The notes under the pieces were generated by a model, which was not told the origin of the DNA, did not search any database, and worked only from the letters and a program-made list of their open reading frames with translations. Made by a program: the position numbers and the translations under genes. Positions 23,427-38,754 of a stretch of 64,000 nucleotides of DNA are shown piece after piece. The number at the start of each line of letters is the position of its first letter. The stretch's first letter is position 1. Source of the stretch: Amoebidium appalachense (Eukaryota; Ichthyosporea); contig CAVNZM010000004.1 of assembly GCA_963693365.1 (NCBI GenBank), positions 2,976,001-3,040,000 on the forward strand. The letters are read 5' to 3'.

Positions 23427-23463
<37 letters not shown>

Positions 23464-23579
23464 AGGGGCAGCAATGCAAACAAGTGCTTGTGCGGGTATG
23501 CAAGGGTGAGAAAATGAAGTAAGCATCTGGTGGTGGTGATGGTGGTAGTGGTGAAGGTTTGGTGTGTGTGTGTAGGGGT

Positions 23580-23613
<34 letters not shown>

Positions 23614-26600
23614 CCACCTGGCAGGGTACTGGGCAGGCAACGGTTGTGCACGAACCAGTCTCGGCCAAATCACCACATGGCTCGCCTCCGTTTTGGGCCT
23701 GCACAACGACGTCCCTACGGCGGGCCTGGCTGCCATCGGCTACGACGGTGCTGCCGTTGCAGCGTGACAGGGCATCGCACACCCATGGTGACCACTCGCC
23801 GGTAACGCAGGCCACGGGGCAGGCATCGATACGGCAAGGTGCCTCCTCAGCCAGCTGGCCACAGGGAACCCCGCCTTGCAGTGCCGGCCTCGTCACGGCC
23901 CTGGTCCTCACCTGCAGCCCAGCGGCCGTGGGGTTGATCCCGTCGCATGACGCGCTGCAGCTCCATTCGGACCATGCAGTCATGTCGCAGTCCACTGGGC
24001 AGTCCGTCACCTCGCAACCGCGGGTGGCACGCAGCTCCTCGTCGCTGGGGCAGGGGGTGCCTCCGTACAAGGCATGCACAAGCACAGGCCTACGGCCCAC
24101 CTGGGTGCCGGTGGCTCGCGGGCTGGTCCGGTCACAGGTGGCAGAACACTGGCTCCACTGCCAGTCGCCCAGCACACAGGGCACAGGGCAAAGGGCCTGC
24201 AGCGACCTGTACGGGGCAAGGTTGGTCAGCATCACGGACACCACCAGCAGGCCGGGCCCTTCCCCCCCCCCCCCCCCCCCCCCCCCCCCACCCACCCACC
24301 CACCTCCCACCTCCCCCCTGCCCTTACAACATATGCATGCACACGGCCACCTCTCCCAGGGCACCCGGCGGGAAACCAAAGGCCAGCCAACCATGCCCTC
24401 AGAACCAAACGGGGGTGCGCACAAGCCATCGGCATACTTACGTTGGGTCCTCGGCTTGGCAGTTGCCAGATGTGCCGCATCCCAGGAACACAGACAGGCG
24501 CGTGCCAGCGACGGCGCGGAAGGTCCCCCGCACCGTGATCACCTGCTGGGAGTCTCCCAACAGCGCCGTCTCGCCATTATCATAGGCCCATGTCTGGGCA
24601 CCAGCATAGTCCTTGGATTCCCAGCCCTGTGCAGCGCTGCCCTGGACCTGCAGAGATGCGGGGTCGAAGCTGGACACCTGCGGTTGCAAACCAGTAAGGA
24701 TTAGTGCTTGCCACGACACACACACACACACACACATACACCCCCTTGGTTTATGCACGGCACCCTTCTCCCTGCATGGCCAAGCATAGGCCAGCATACA
24801 CTGCCACCCTCCGTATGCACATAATGCCTGCACTTCCTGCCTCTGGACATTGCCCAGGGGCCTAGACCATGTTTCACAACCGGGAACATACCACTTGTTG
24901 GGTGCCCCCATAGTGCGCCGTTACAACCACCCTGTCGGCTGTCCGCAGGTCACACGACTGGGTCCGGTTCTGGGCAGAGGTGATGCCCGTGAACACCAAT
25001 GGGGTGTCCCCTTGGCCAGGGCAAGACCCAGTCAGCGTCATTGTGTCGGCGGCCATGTCGACCACCACCTCAAAGGTGCAGGTGGAGGACGCGGACTCGG
25101 CCCCGGGGGCTGCTGCTACCAGAGATGCAACCTGCGACCTGGTGGTGTCGCCGGGAAGGCCCACGACTGCCTCCACCGCATTTGCCGACAGGAACCACAT
25201 CTCGGCCCCAACCAGGGAGTTCTGGCTGGCTACCAGGCAGGCCTGCGTCCCCTTGCACAGCTCCACCTCGGACAGCTGTGGGCACGCATCACCGCGGTTC
25301 AGGGGGGGCTGGGCCACAAGGCGGCTCCTAGTGCGCGTGCCAGCATCGGGCAACTGCGAGCAAGAACAAGCTGACCAGTCGCCCCAAGGGCTGACCGTGC
25401 ATGCAACCGGGCACAGATCGTACATGCAGGCCTCCTGCTCCTTGTCGTTGCCGCATGCCTGCCCGCCGTTGAGTGCAGGGCGCTGCACACCGCGTACTCT
25501 TGTCTCCACTCCGTCAGACGTGGGCTGGGCACCGTCGCAGCGTTGAGCTGCATCACATACCCACGCGCTCCAAGAGCCCATCACACAGTCCACCGCACAC
25601 GTTGATGTTGTGCAAACCTGCTCCTCCACAAGCGCAGGGCATGCAGCACCGGCATTGTAGGGCTGCCTGCTCACTGTCCTGGACCGGCTCTCCTTGCCAG
25701 TGGCCATGGGCAGCATGCCGTCGCAGTATTGCCCGGCCGTGCACAAAGCCCACTCCGACCACGAGTCCACCTGCACATTTCAAATTCACGGTGAGCCAGG
25801 TCGAGACGCAGGCCTGTCGTCAACAGCCCCCCCAATGCACACCATACCCCTTTTACCTACTCCCCACCCCACACACCCTCCCACACAAACACCCAGTAAC
25901 ACCCATCAGCGGCTAGTACACTGGATCCACCCACAGCAACGCCACCTATATTCACAGCCACCCCCATCCAACCCCCCCCCACACAACAAGAGATGAGCGG
26001 GGGGCAGGTTTACCTGGCAGTCGACATCGCACTTGTCCGTGGTGCAAGCCCTTGTCTCCAGAAGAGACGGGTCGCACTGCATTCCGCCGTTCTCTGGCTG
26101 CCTGGTCACGTAGCGTGTCCGCTGCGACGCACCGGTTGCCTCGGGTTGCGTGCCAGTGCATTTCTCCATGGCATCGCAGGGAGACCACTCGGCCCAGGCC
26201 GACAGCAGGCAGTCCACATCACAGGGTGCCGTGCAGGTGTCGGTCTCCTGCAGCAGTGGGCATCCGGTGCCGCCATTGGCTGCCTCCCTGGTAACCTCCC
26301 TTGTGCGCATGTTGATGCCCGTCACGGTCCCCGTGGTGCCGTTGCAGTTGCTCGACGCATCGCATGACCACGCTGACCATGGGCCCACCTCGCAGGCCAC
26401 GGCACAGCCTTGGATCGTGCAGGCTTCAACACGTTGGAGCTCCTCGCACTGCCCCCCGCCGTATGCCGGCTCGACGACCACACGCCTGGTATCGATGCGG
26501 TGGCCCTCGGCAACCACGCTGGTGCCGTTGCAGGTGGCCAGGCAAGCACCCTCGGCATATTCGGACAGCTCGCAGTCCCGCGGGCATGCCGTGCCTACAA

Positions 26601-29382
26601 AAAGAGGCCCCATACACATGTTAGCATGTAGCCCTTGCCTGCTTTGTGTTCCCCCCTCCCCCCTATCCCTCCCATCCCCCCATGCCGAAAAAATAAACAA
26701 AACCCCTGTCCCCCTCTTCCCCCACCCCCCCACCCCCCCATCCCCCATCCCCCCCTCCCCCCTTCCCCCCCCCCCCCCCACACACACACACACTACACAA
26801 CACACACCGACCCCACCCCATGGGGTCCATTCACCACCATCCTTGTATGCTTCCAATTAAAGGGTCGTATCCCGCCTTTCACGCTCTATGCCACCAAGCA
26901 TCAGCGCACACTAGAGTCCGACCCTTACCGTAGCACTCCTGGTAGCCAATAGTCTCGGGGCAGGCCAGGCCGTTGTTGACCGGGAAGGTGGTGGGGCTAC
27001 GGGTCCGCTGCTGCACGCCTGCGCCGCAGCTGGCCGAGCACCCTTGCCACTCTGACCACTCGCCCATGACACAGTTGACGGGGCAGTCAACCTTTACGCA
27101 GCCTGTGGTGCTCTGCAGGTCGGGGCATACCGCACCATTGTTGGCCGACGCCCTCGTGACCTGCCTGGTCAGCACAGCCGTGCCTGACGACTGTGCAGCC
27201 GCACCGTCGCACGAAGCTTGGCAGTCACCAACCACCCAATCACTGACCACACAGTCAACGTCGCACTGGGCCGTGCATGTCTGTGTCTCTTGAAGACCTG
27301 GGCAGGCCATACCGAGGCTGTTGGGTGCCACCAGCACGCTCCTGGACCTAAGTGCCAGGCCACTGGCTGTGGGCAGCTGCCCGTCGCAGTTGCTGCTGGC
27401 AGCACAAGCCCATTCGGTCCACTGCCGTGCACAAGTGGTTAGGGACAGGCCATCATCCAGCCATCTCCAATGCTTTGATTCTAATGATACTTGTTTGTCC
27501 CTTTGTTGCTGGAGTTGAAAAAAAGGGGGAGGGGCGAGTGGGGGTGAGAAACGGGGGGGAGGGGGGGGGGGAAGGAGGGGGGAAGAGGGGCAGAGCAACA
27601 AACAACCTGGGGGTGGGTGGGTGGGTGTGTGTGTGTGTGGGTGGGTGGGTGGCGGGGGGAGGGGGGGGGGGGGGGAGGGGGGGGAGGGGGGAGGGGGGAG
27701 GAGGAGGGGGGAGGAGGAGGCACGGGTCCAGTGCAAGCAGCAACATTGACATACCTGGTCAACCTCACAATGGACAGGGCAGTCAGTGATCTGGCAAGAC
27801 TCGGTGATCTGCAGGGTCGTGTTGCAGGCCATGCCTCCGTTGAGAGGTTCGACCATGACGGTTCGGCTGCCCTGCTGGGTGCCCACAGCCACAGGATTGC
27901 GGCCGTCGCACACCGCACTACAGCTGTCGAAGGTGAAGGGGGTCAGCACACAGTCCACAGGGCAGAGCGTGCCCTCGCAGGCGGCCCTGTCCACCGTGAC
28001 GCACTCGGCACCTCCGTTCTGGGCTGGGGCAGCAACCGGCCTGGTCCGTGTCATGGTGCCTCCAGTGCCGCAGTCCTTGTCACACGTGCTCCACTCTCCC
28101 CATGCACCAGGCTGGCAGGCCACCGGGCAGTCCTCACGGTAGCATGTCCGCGCGTCCATGAGGGCTGGGCAGGGGGTGCCATCGTGTGCCTGGTTGCGCA
28201 CCACGTCGCGGGTAAACACCTGTTTACCCTCGGCAGTGGGGCTCGACTCAACACACACAGCATCGCACACTCCCGCCACCCAATCGCTCACGGCGCAATC
28301 GACGTCGCAGTCAGAGATGCATGGGGCGTTCTCCACCAGCTCAGGGCAGGCCTTACCACCGTTGAGTGGGGCAGCCGCAACGAGACGTGTTCTGGTGACC
28401 AAGCCGTGGGCCTCAGAGACCTGGCCGTCACAGGCCTTTGCGCCGTCGCATGGGCTCCAAGGTGCCCACTCCGCCACCTGGCAGTTGACCGGGCAGCCGT
28501 CCACAGTGCAAGCAACCGTCTGGGCAGCCGGCCCACACTCGGCACCGCCATACTGCGGGGCAATAGCAACTTCGCGCTGGTCGATGCGTGTTCCGTTGAC
28601 CGACACGTTGATCCCATCACAGACGGCCGAGCAGGCTCCCTCGACCCACTCGCCTTGCAGGCAGTCCCTCGGGCACTCGAACCCTTGGCAGGGAATGTAC
28701 TCCACCAGGGCCGGGCACGGGGTCCCACCATTCTGATCGGGCACGCTGACACTGCGCACGCGCTGCTGGGTGCCTGCGCCGCACGACGCCGTGCACTGTG
28801 TCCATTCGGACCACGCTGACACCGCGCAGCTGACCGGGCACGTCTTCACGCACTGCTCCACCAGCGCCAGGTCGCCACACGCCGCTCCCTCGTTCTGCGG
28901 CTCCCGCTGTACATCCCTGGTCCTGGTGCGCTGGCCAGCAACGGCTCCGTTCACACCATCGCACTCGGCCTCGCAGGCAGTCGCCATGGGGTCGCTCCAG
29001 GGCCCGACCAGGCAGTCCACATTGCACGTGTCCACTGAGCACGGAAGCTGCTCCACCAGAACTGGGCAGCCGGCTTTGGTGTTCTGTGGCTCAACAACCA
29101 CCTGGCGCTGGCGCACCTGGGTGCCTGCTGCATTCCTTGTCTGCCCGTTGCACATGCTGGCAGCATCACACTGCCACTCGCTCCACCCAGACACCTGTGA
29201 GGACAGAGTCAGCCATCGGTTGTGCAGGCAGGGTGTGGCCGGCAGTTAGAAAGGTGACATGGTTGGGGTGATGAGGTTGGAGGGGGGTGGTGGTGTGTAA
29301 ATGAGGGGTGGGGTAGACGTTAGCAGGAGAGAGGAGGTATATAGGTGCTTGTGTGAGTGGTGGTGGTGGTGGTGGTGGTCGG

Positions 29383-29432
<50 letters not shown>

Positions 29433-30231
29433 AGGGGCAGCAATGCAAACAAGTGCTTGTGCGGGTATGCAAGGGTGAGAAAATGAAGTAAGCATCTGGT
29501 GGTGGTGATGGTGGTAGTGGTGAAGGTTTGGTGTGTGTGTGTAGGGGTGGGGGGTGGGGGGGGGGGGGGGGGGGGGGGGGGCAGCCACCTGGCAGGGTAC
29601 TGGGCAGGCAACGGTTGTGCACGAACCAGTCTCGGCCAAATCACCACATGGCTCGCCTCCGTTTTGGGCCTGCACAACGACGTCCCTACGGCGGGCCTGG
29701 CTGCCATCGGCTACGACGGTGCTGCCGTTGCAGCGTGACAGGGCATCGCACACCCATGGTGACCACTCGCCGGTAACGCAGGCCACGGGGCAGGCATCGA
29801 TACGGCAAGGTGCCTCCTCAGCCAGCTGGCCACAGGGAACCCCGCCTTGCAGTGCCGGCCTCGTCACGGCCCTGGTCCTCACCTGCAGCCCAGCGGCCGT
29901 GGGGTTGATCCCGTCGCATGACGCGCTGCAGCTCCATTCGGACCATGCAGTCATGTCGCAGTCCACTGGGCAGTCCGTCACCTCGCAACCGCGGGTGGCA
30001 CGCAGCTCCTCGTCGCTGGGGCAGGGGGTGCCTCCGTACAAGGCATGCACAAGCACAGGCCTACGGCCCACCTGGGTGCCGGTGGCTCGCGGGCTGGTCC
30101 GGTCACAGGTGGCAGAACACTGGCTCCACTGCCAGTCGCCCAGCACACAGGGCACAGGGCAAAGGGCCTGCAGCGACCTGTACGGGGCAAGGTTGGTCAG
30201 CATCACGGACACCACCAGCAGGCCGGGCCCT

Positions 30232-30263
<32 letters not shown>

Positions 30264-32736
30264 ACCCACCCACCCACCTCCCACCTCCCCCCTGCCCTTA
30301 CAACATATGCATGCACACGGCCACCTCTCCCAGGGCACCCGGCGGGAAACCAAAGGCCAGCCAACCATGCCCTCAGAACCAAACGGGGGTGCGCACAAGC
30401 CATCGGCATACTTACGTTGGGTCCTCGGCTTGGCAGTTGCCAGATGTGCCGCATCCCAGGAACACAGACAGGCGCGTGCCAGCGACGGCGCGGAAGGTCC
30501 CCCGCACCGTGATCACCTGCTGGGAGTCTCCCAACAGCGCCGTCTCGCCATTATCATAGGCCCATGTCTGGGCACCAGCATAGTCCTTGGATTCCCAGCC
30601 CTGTGCAGCGCTGCCCTGGACCTGCAGAGATGCGGGGTCGAAGCTGGACACCTGCGGTTGCAAACCAGTAAGGATTAGTGCTTGCCACGACACACACACA
30701 CACACACACATACACCCCCTTGGTTTATGCACGGCACCCTTCTCCCTGCATGGCCAAGCATAGGCCAGCATACACTGCCACCCTCCGTATGCACATAATG
30801 CCTGCACTTCCTGCCTCTGGACATTGCCCAGGGGCCTAGACCATGTTTCACAACCGGGAACATACCACTTGTTGGGTGCCCCCATAGTGCGCCGTTACAA
30901 CCACCCTGTCGGCTGTCCGCAGGTCACACGACTGGGTCCGGTTCTGGGCAGAGGTGATGCCCGTGAACACCAATGGGGTGTCCCCTTGGCCAGGGCAAGA
31001 CCCAGTCAGCGTCATTGTGTCGGCGGCCATGTCGACCACCACCTCAAAGGTGCAGGTGGAGGACGCGGACTCGGCCCCGGGGGCTGCTGCTACCAGAGAT
31101 GCAACCTGCGACCTGGTGGTGTCGCCGGGAAGGCCCACGACTGCCTCCACCGCATTTGCCGACAGGAACCACATCTCGGCCCCAACCAGGGAGTTCTGGC
31201 TGGCTACCAGGCAGGCCTGCGTCCCCTTGCACAGCTCCACCTCGGACAGCTGTGGGCACGCATCACCGCGGTTCAGGGGGGCTGGGCCACAAGGCGGCTC
31301 CTAGTGCGCGTGCCAGCATCGGGCAACTGCGAGCAAGAACAAGCTGACCAGTCGCCCCAAGGGCTGACCGTGCATGCAACCGGGCACAGATCGTACATGC
31401 AGGCCTCCTGCTCCTTGTCGTTGCCGCATGCCTGCCCGCCGTTGAGTGCAGGGCGCTGCACACCGCGTACTCTTGTCTCCACTCCGTCAGACGTGGGCTG
31501 GGCACCGTCGCAGCGTTGAGCTGCATCACATACCCACGCGCTCCAAGAGCCCATCACACAGTCCACCGCACACGTTGATGTTGTGCAAACCTGCTCCTCC
31601 ACAAGCGCAGGGCATGCAGCACCGGCATTGTAGGGCTGCCTGCTCACTGTCCTGGACCGGCTCTCCTTGCCAGTGGCCATGGGCAGCATGCCGTCGCAGT
31701 ATTGCCCGGCCGTGCACAAAGCCCACTCCGACCACGAGTCCACCTGCACATTTCAAATTCACGGTGAGCCAGGTCGAGACGCAGGCCTGTCGTCAACAGC
31801 CCCCCCAATGCACACCATACCCCTTTTACCTACTCCCCACCCCACACACCCTCCCACACAAACACCCAGTAACACCCATCAGCGGCTAGTACACTGGATC
31901 CACCCACAGCAACGCCACCTATATTCACAGCCACCCCCATCCAACCCCCCCCACACAACAAGAGATGAGCGGGGGGCAGGTTTACCTGGCAGTCGACATC
32001 GCACTTGTCCGTGGTGCAAGCCCTTGTCTCCAGAAGAGACGGGTCGCACTGCATTCCGCCGTTCTCTGGCTGCCTGGTCACGTAGCGTGTCCGCTGCGAC
32101 GCACCGGTTGCCTCGGGTTGCGTGCCAGTGCATTTCTCCATGGCATCGCAGGGAGACCACTCGGCCCAGGCCGACAGCAGGCAGTCCACATCACAGGGTG
32201 CCGTGCAGGTGTCGGTCTCCTGCAGCAGTGGGCATCCGGTGCCGCCATTGGCTGCCTCCCTGGTAACCTCCCTTGTGCGCATGTTGATGCCCGTCACGGT
32301 CCCCGTGGTGCCGTTGCAGTTGCTCGACGCATCGCATGACCACGCTGACCATGGGCCCACCTCGCAGGCCACGGCACAGCCTTGGATCGTGCAGGCTTCA
32401 ACACGTTGGAGCTCCTCGCACTGCCCCCCGCCGTATGCCGGCTCGACGACCACACGCCTGGTATCGATGCGGTGGCCCTCGGCAACCACGCTGGTGCCGT
32501 TGCAGGTGGCCAGGCAAGCACCCTCGGCATATTCGGACAGCTCGCAGTCCCGCGGGCATGCCGTGCCTACAAAAAGAGGCCCCATACACATGTTAGCATG
32601 TAGCCCTTGCCTGCTTTGTGTTCCCCCCTCCCCCTATCCCTCCCATCCCCCCATGCCGAAAAAATAAACAAAACCCCTGTCCCCCTCTTCCCCCACCCCC
32701 CACCCCCCATCCCCCATCCCCCCCTCCCCCTTCCCC

Positions 32737-32768
<32 letters not shown>

Positions 32769-33627
32769 ACACAACACACACCGACCCCACCCCATGGGGT
32801 CCATTCACCACCATCCTTGTATGCTTCCAATTAAAGGGTCGTATCCCGCCTTTCACGCTCTATGCCACCAAGCATCAGCGCACACTAGAGTCCGACCCTT
32901 ACCGTAGCACTCCTGGTAGCCAATAGTCTCGGGGCAGGCCAGGCCGTTGTTGACCGGGAAGGTGGTGGGGCTACGGGTCCGCTGCTGCACGCCTGCGCCG
33001 CAGCTGGCCGAGCACCCTTGCCACTCTGACCACTCGCCCATGACACAGTTGACGGGGCAGTCAACCTTTACGCAGCCTGTGGTGCTCTGCAGGTCGGGGC
33101 ATACCGCACCATTGTTGGCCGACGCCCTCGTGACCTGCCTGGTCAGCACAGCCGTGCCTGACGACTGTGCAGCCGCACCGTCGCACGAAGCTTGGCAGTC
33201 ACCAACCACCCAATCACTGACCACACAGTCAACGTCGCACTGGGCCGTGCATGTCTGTGTCTCTTGAAGACCTGGGCAGGCCATACCGAGGCTGTTGGGT
33301 GCCACCAGCACGCTCCTGGACCTAAGTGCCAGGCCACTGGCTGTGGGCAGCTGCCCGTCGCAGTTGCTGCTGGCAGCACAAGCCCATTCGGTCCACTGCC
33401 GTGCACAAGTGGTTAGGGACAGGCCATCATCCAGCCATCTCCAATGCTTTGATTCTAATGATACTTGTTTGTCCCTTTGTTGCTGGAGTTGAAAAAAGGG
33501 GGAGGGGCGAGTGGGGGGTGAGAAACGGGGGGAGGGGGGGGGGGGAAGGAGGGGGGGAAGAGGGGCAGAGCAACAAACAACCTGGGGGTGGGTGGGTGGG
33601 TGTGTGTGTGTGTGGGTGGGTGGGTGG

Positions 33628-33659
<32 letters not shown>

Positions 33660-35364
33660 GGGGGGGAGGGGGGAGGGGGGAGGAGGAGGGGGGAGGAGGA
33701 GGCACGGGTCCAGTGCAAGCAGCAACATTGACATACCTGGTCAACCTCACAATGGACAGGGCAGTCAGTGATCTGGCAAGACTCGGTGATCTGCAGGGTC
33801 GTGTTGCAGGCCATGCCTCCGTTGAGAGGTTCGACCATGACGGTTCGGCTGCCCTGCTGGGTGCCCACAGCCACAGGATTGCGGCCGTCGCACACCGCAC
33901 TACAGCTGTCGAAGGTGAAGGGGGTCAGCACACAGTCCACAGGGCAGAGCGTGCCCTCGCAGGCGGCCCTGTCCACCGTGACGCACTCGGCACCTCCGTT
34001 CTGGGCTGGGGCAGCAACCGGCCTGGTCCGTGTCATGGTGCCTCCAGTGCCGCAGTCCTTGTCACACGTGCTCCACTCTCCCCATGCACCAGGCTGGCAG
34101 GCCACCGGGCAGTCCTCACGGTAGCATGTCCGCGCGTCCATGAGGGCTGGGCAGGGGGTGCCATCGTGTGCCTGGTTGCGCACCACGTCGCGGGTAAACA
34201 CCTGTTTACCCTCGGCAGTGGGGCTCGACTCAACACACACAGCATCGCACACTCCCGCCACCCAATCGCTCACGGCGCAATCGACGTCGCAGTCAGAGAT
34301 GCATGGGGCGTTCTCCACCAGCTCAGGGCAGGCCTTACCACCGTTGAGTGGGGCAGCCGCAACGAGACGTGTTCTGGTGACCAAGCCGTGGGCCTCAGAG
34401 ACCTGGCCGTCACAGGCCTTTGCGCCGTCGCATGGGCTCCAAGGTGCCCACTCCGCCACCTGGCAGTTGACCGGGCAGCCGTCCACAGTGCAAGCAACCG
34501 TCTGGGCAGCCGGCCCACACTCGGCACCGCCATACTGCGGGGCAATAGCAACTTCGCGCTGGTCGATGCGTGTTCCGTTGACCGACACGTTGACCCCATC
34601 ACAGACGGCCGAGCAGGCTCCCTCGACCCACTCGCCTTGCAGGCAGTCCCTCGGGCACTCGAACCCTTGGCAGGGAATGTACTCCACCAGGGCCGGGCAC
34701 GGGGTCCCACCATTCTGATCGGGCACGCTGACACTGCGCACGCGCTGCTGGGTGCCTGCGCCGCACGACGCCGTGCACTGTGTCCATTCGGACCACGCTG
34801 ACACCGCGCAGCTGACCGGGCACGTCTTCACGCACTGCTCCACCAGCGCCAGGTCGCCACACGCCGCTCCCTCGTTCTGCGGCTCCCGCTGTACATCCCT
34901 GGTCCTGGTGCGCTGGCCAGCAACGGCTCCGTTCACACCATCGCACTCGGCCTCGCAGGCAGTCGCCATGGGGTCGCTCCAGGGCCCGACCAGGCAGTCC
35001 ACATTGCACGTGTCCACTGAGCACGGAAGCTGCTCCACCAGAACTGGGCAGCCGGCTTTGGTGTTCTGTGGCTCAACAACCACCTGGCGCTGGCGCACCT
35101 GGGTGCCTGCTGCATTCCTTGTCTGCCCGTTGCACATGCTGGCAGCATCACACTGCCACTCGCTCCACCCAGACACCTGTGAGGACAGAGTCAGCCATCG
35201 GTTGTGCAGGCAGGGTGTGGCCGGCAGTTAGAAAGGTGACATGGTTGGGGTGATGAGGTTGGAGGGGGGTGGTGGTGTGTAAATGAGGGGTGGGGTAGAC
35301 GTTAGCAGGAGAGAGGAGGTATATAGGTGCTTGTGTGAGTGGTGGTGGTGGTGGTGGTGGTCGG

Positions 35365-35407
<43 letters not shown>

Positions 35408-35524
35408 AGGGGCAGCAATGCAAACAAGTGCTTGTGCGGGTATGCAAGGGTGAAGAAAATGAAGTAAGCATCTGGTGGTGGTGATGGTGGTAGTGGTGAA
35501 GGTTTGGTGTGTGTGTGTAGGGGT

Positions 35525-35567
<43 letters not shown>

Positions 35568-38500
35568 CCACCTGGCAGGGTACTGGGCAGGCAACGGTTG
35601 TGCACGAACCAGTCTCGGCCAAATCACCACATGGCTCGCCTCCGTTTTGGGCCTGCACAACGACGTCCCTACGGCGGGCCTGGCTGCCATCGGCTACGAC
35701 GGTGCTGCCGTTGCAGCGTGACAGGGCATCGCACACCCATGGTGACCACTCGCCGGTAACGCAGGCCACGGGGCAGGCATCGATACGGCAAGGTGCCTCC
35801 TCAGCCAGCTGGCCACAGGGAACCCCGCCTTGCAGTGCCGGCCTCGTCACGGCCCTGGTCCTCACCTGCAGCCCAGCGGCCGTGGGGTTGATCCCGTCGC
35901 ATGACGCGCTGCAGCTCCATTCGGACCATGCAGTCATGTCGCAGTCCACTGGGCAGTCCGTCACCTCGCAACCGCGGGTGGCACGCAGCTCCTCGTCGCT
36001 GGGGCAGGGGGTGCCTCCGTACAAGGCATGCACAAGCACAGGCCTACGGCCCACCTGGGTGCCGGTGGCTCGCGGGCTGGTCCGGTCACAGGTGGCAGAA
36101 CACTGGCTCCACTGCCAGTCGCCCAGCACACAGGGCACAGGGCAAAGGGCCTGCAGCGACCTGTACGGGGCAAGGTTGGTCAGCATCACGGACACCACCA
36201 GCAGGCCGGGCCCTTCCCCCCCCCCCCCCCCCCCCCCCCCCACCCACCCACCCACCTCCCACCTCCCCCCTGCCCTTACAACATATGCATGCACACGGCC
36301 ACCTCTCCCAGGGCACCCGGCGGGAAACCAAAGGCCAGCCAACCATGCCCTCAGAACCAAACGGGGGTGCGCACAAGCCATCGGCATACTTACGTTGGGT
36401 CCTCGGCTTGGCAGTTGCCAGATGTGCCGCATCCCAGGAACACAGACAGGCGCGTGCCAGCGACGGCGCGGAAGGTCCCCCGCACCGTGATCACCTGCTG
36501 GGAGTCTCCCAACAGCGCCGTCTCGCCATTATCATAGGCCCATGTCTGGGCACCAGCATAGTCCTTGGATTCCCAGCCCTGTGCAGCGCTGCCCTGGACC
36601 TGCAGAGATGCGGGGTCGAAGCTGGACACCTGCGGTTGCAAACCAGTAAGGATTAGTGCTTGCCACGACACACACACACACACACACATACACCCCCTTG
36701 GTTTATGCACGGCACCCTTCTCCCTGCATGGCCAAGCATAGGCCAGCATACACTGCCACCCTCCGTATGCACATAATGCCTGCACTTCCTGCCTCTGGAC
36801 ATTGCCCAGGGGCCTAGACCATGTTTCACAACCGGGAACATACCACTTGTTGGGTGCCCCCATAGTGCGCCGTTACAACCACCCTGTCGGCTGTCCGCAG
36901 GTCACACGACTGGGTCCGGTTCTGGGCAGAGGTGATGCCCGTGAACACCAATGGGGTGTCCCCTTGGCCAGGGCAAGACCCAGTCAGCGTCATTGTGTCG
37001 GCGGCCATGTCGACCACCACCTCAAAGGTGCAGGTGGAGGACGCGGACTCGGCCCCGGGGGCTGCTGCTACCAGAGATGCAACCTGCGACCTGGTGGTGT
37101 CGCCGGGAAGGCCCACGACTGCCTCCACCGCATTTGCCGACAGGAACCACATCTCGGCCCCAACCAGGGAGTTCTGGCTGGCTACCAGGCAGGCCTGCGT
37201 CCCCTTGCACAGCTCCACCTCGGACAGCTGTGGGCACGCATCACCGCGGTTCAGGGGGGGCTGGGCCACAAGGCGGCTCCTAGTGCGCGTGCCAGCATCG
37301 GGCAACTGCGAGCAAGAACAAGCTGACCAGTCGCCCCAAGGGCTGACCGTGCATGCAACCGGGCACAGATCGTACATGCAGGCCTCCTGCTCCTTGTCGT
37401 TGCCGCATGCCTGCCCGCCGTTGAGTGCAGGGCGCTGCACACCGCGTACTCTTGTCTCCACTCCGTCAGACGTGGGCTGGGCACCGTCGCAGCGTTGAGC
37501 TGCATCACATACCCACGCGCTCCAAGAGCCCATCACACAGTCCACCGCACACGTTGATGTTGTGCAAACCTGCTCCTCCACAAGCGCAGGGCATGCAGCA
37601 CCGGCATTGTAGGGCTGCCTGCTCACTGTCCTGGACCGGCTCTCCTTGCCAGTGGCCATGGGCAGCATGCCGTCGCAGTATTGCCCGGCCGTGCACAAAG
37701 CCCACTCCGACCACGAGTCCACCTGCACATTTCAAATTCACGGTGAGCCAGGTCGAGACGCAGGCCTGTCGTCAACAGCCCCCCCAATGCACACCATACC
37801 CCTTTTACCTACTCCCCACCCCACACACCCTCCCACACAAACACCCAGTAACACCCATCAGCGGCTAGTACACTGGATCCACCCACAGCAACGCCACCTA
37901 TATTCACAGCCACCCCCATCCAACCCCCCCCCACACAACAAGAGATGAGCGGGGGGCAGGTTTACCTGGCAGTCGACATCGCACTTGTCCGTGGTGCAAG
38001 CCCTTGTCTCCAGAAGAGACGGGTCGCACTGCATTCCGCCGTTCTCTGGCTGCCTGGTCACGTAGCGTGTCCGCTGCGACGCACCGGTTGCCTCGGGTTG
38101 CGTGCCAGTGCATTTCTCCATGGCATCGCAGGGAGACCACTCGGCCCAGGCCGACAGCAGGCAGTCCACATCACAGGGTGCCGTGCAGGTGTCGGTCTCC
38201 TGCAGCAGTGGGCATCCGGTGCCGCCATTGGCTGCCTCCCTGGTAACCTCCCTTGTGCGCATGTTGATGCCCGTCACGGTCCCCGTGGTGCCGTTGCAGT
38301 TGCTCGACGCATCGCATGACCACGCTGACCATGGGCCCACCTCGCAGGCCACGGCACAGCCTTGGATCGTGCAGGCTTCAACACGTTGGAGCTCCTCGCA
38401 CTGCCCCCCGCCGTATGCCGGCTCGACGACCACACGCCTGGTATCGATGCGGTGGCCCTCGGCAACCACGCTGGTGCCGTTGCAGGTGGCCAGGCAAGCA

Positions 38501-38722
38501 CCCTCGGCATATTCGGACAGCTCGCAGTCCCGCGGGCATGCCGTGCCTACAAAAAGAGGCCCCATACACATGTTAGCATGTAGCCCTTGCCTGCTTTGTG
38601 TTCCCCCCTCCCCCCTATCCCTCCCATCCCCCCATGCCGAAAAAATAAACAAAACCCCTGTCCCCCTCTTCCCCCACCCCCCACCCCCCCATCCCCCCAT
38701 CCCCCCCCCCCCTCCCCCTCCC

Positions 38723-38754
<32 letters not shown>

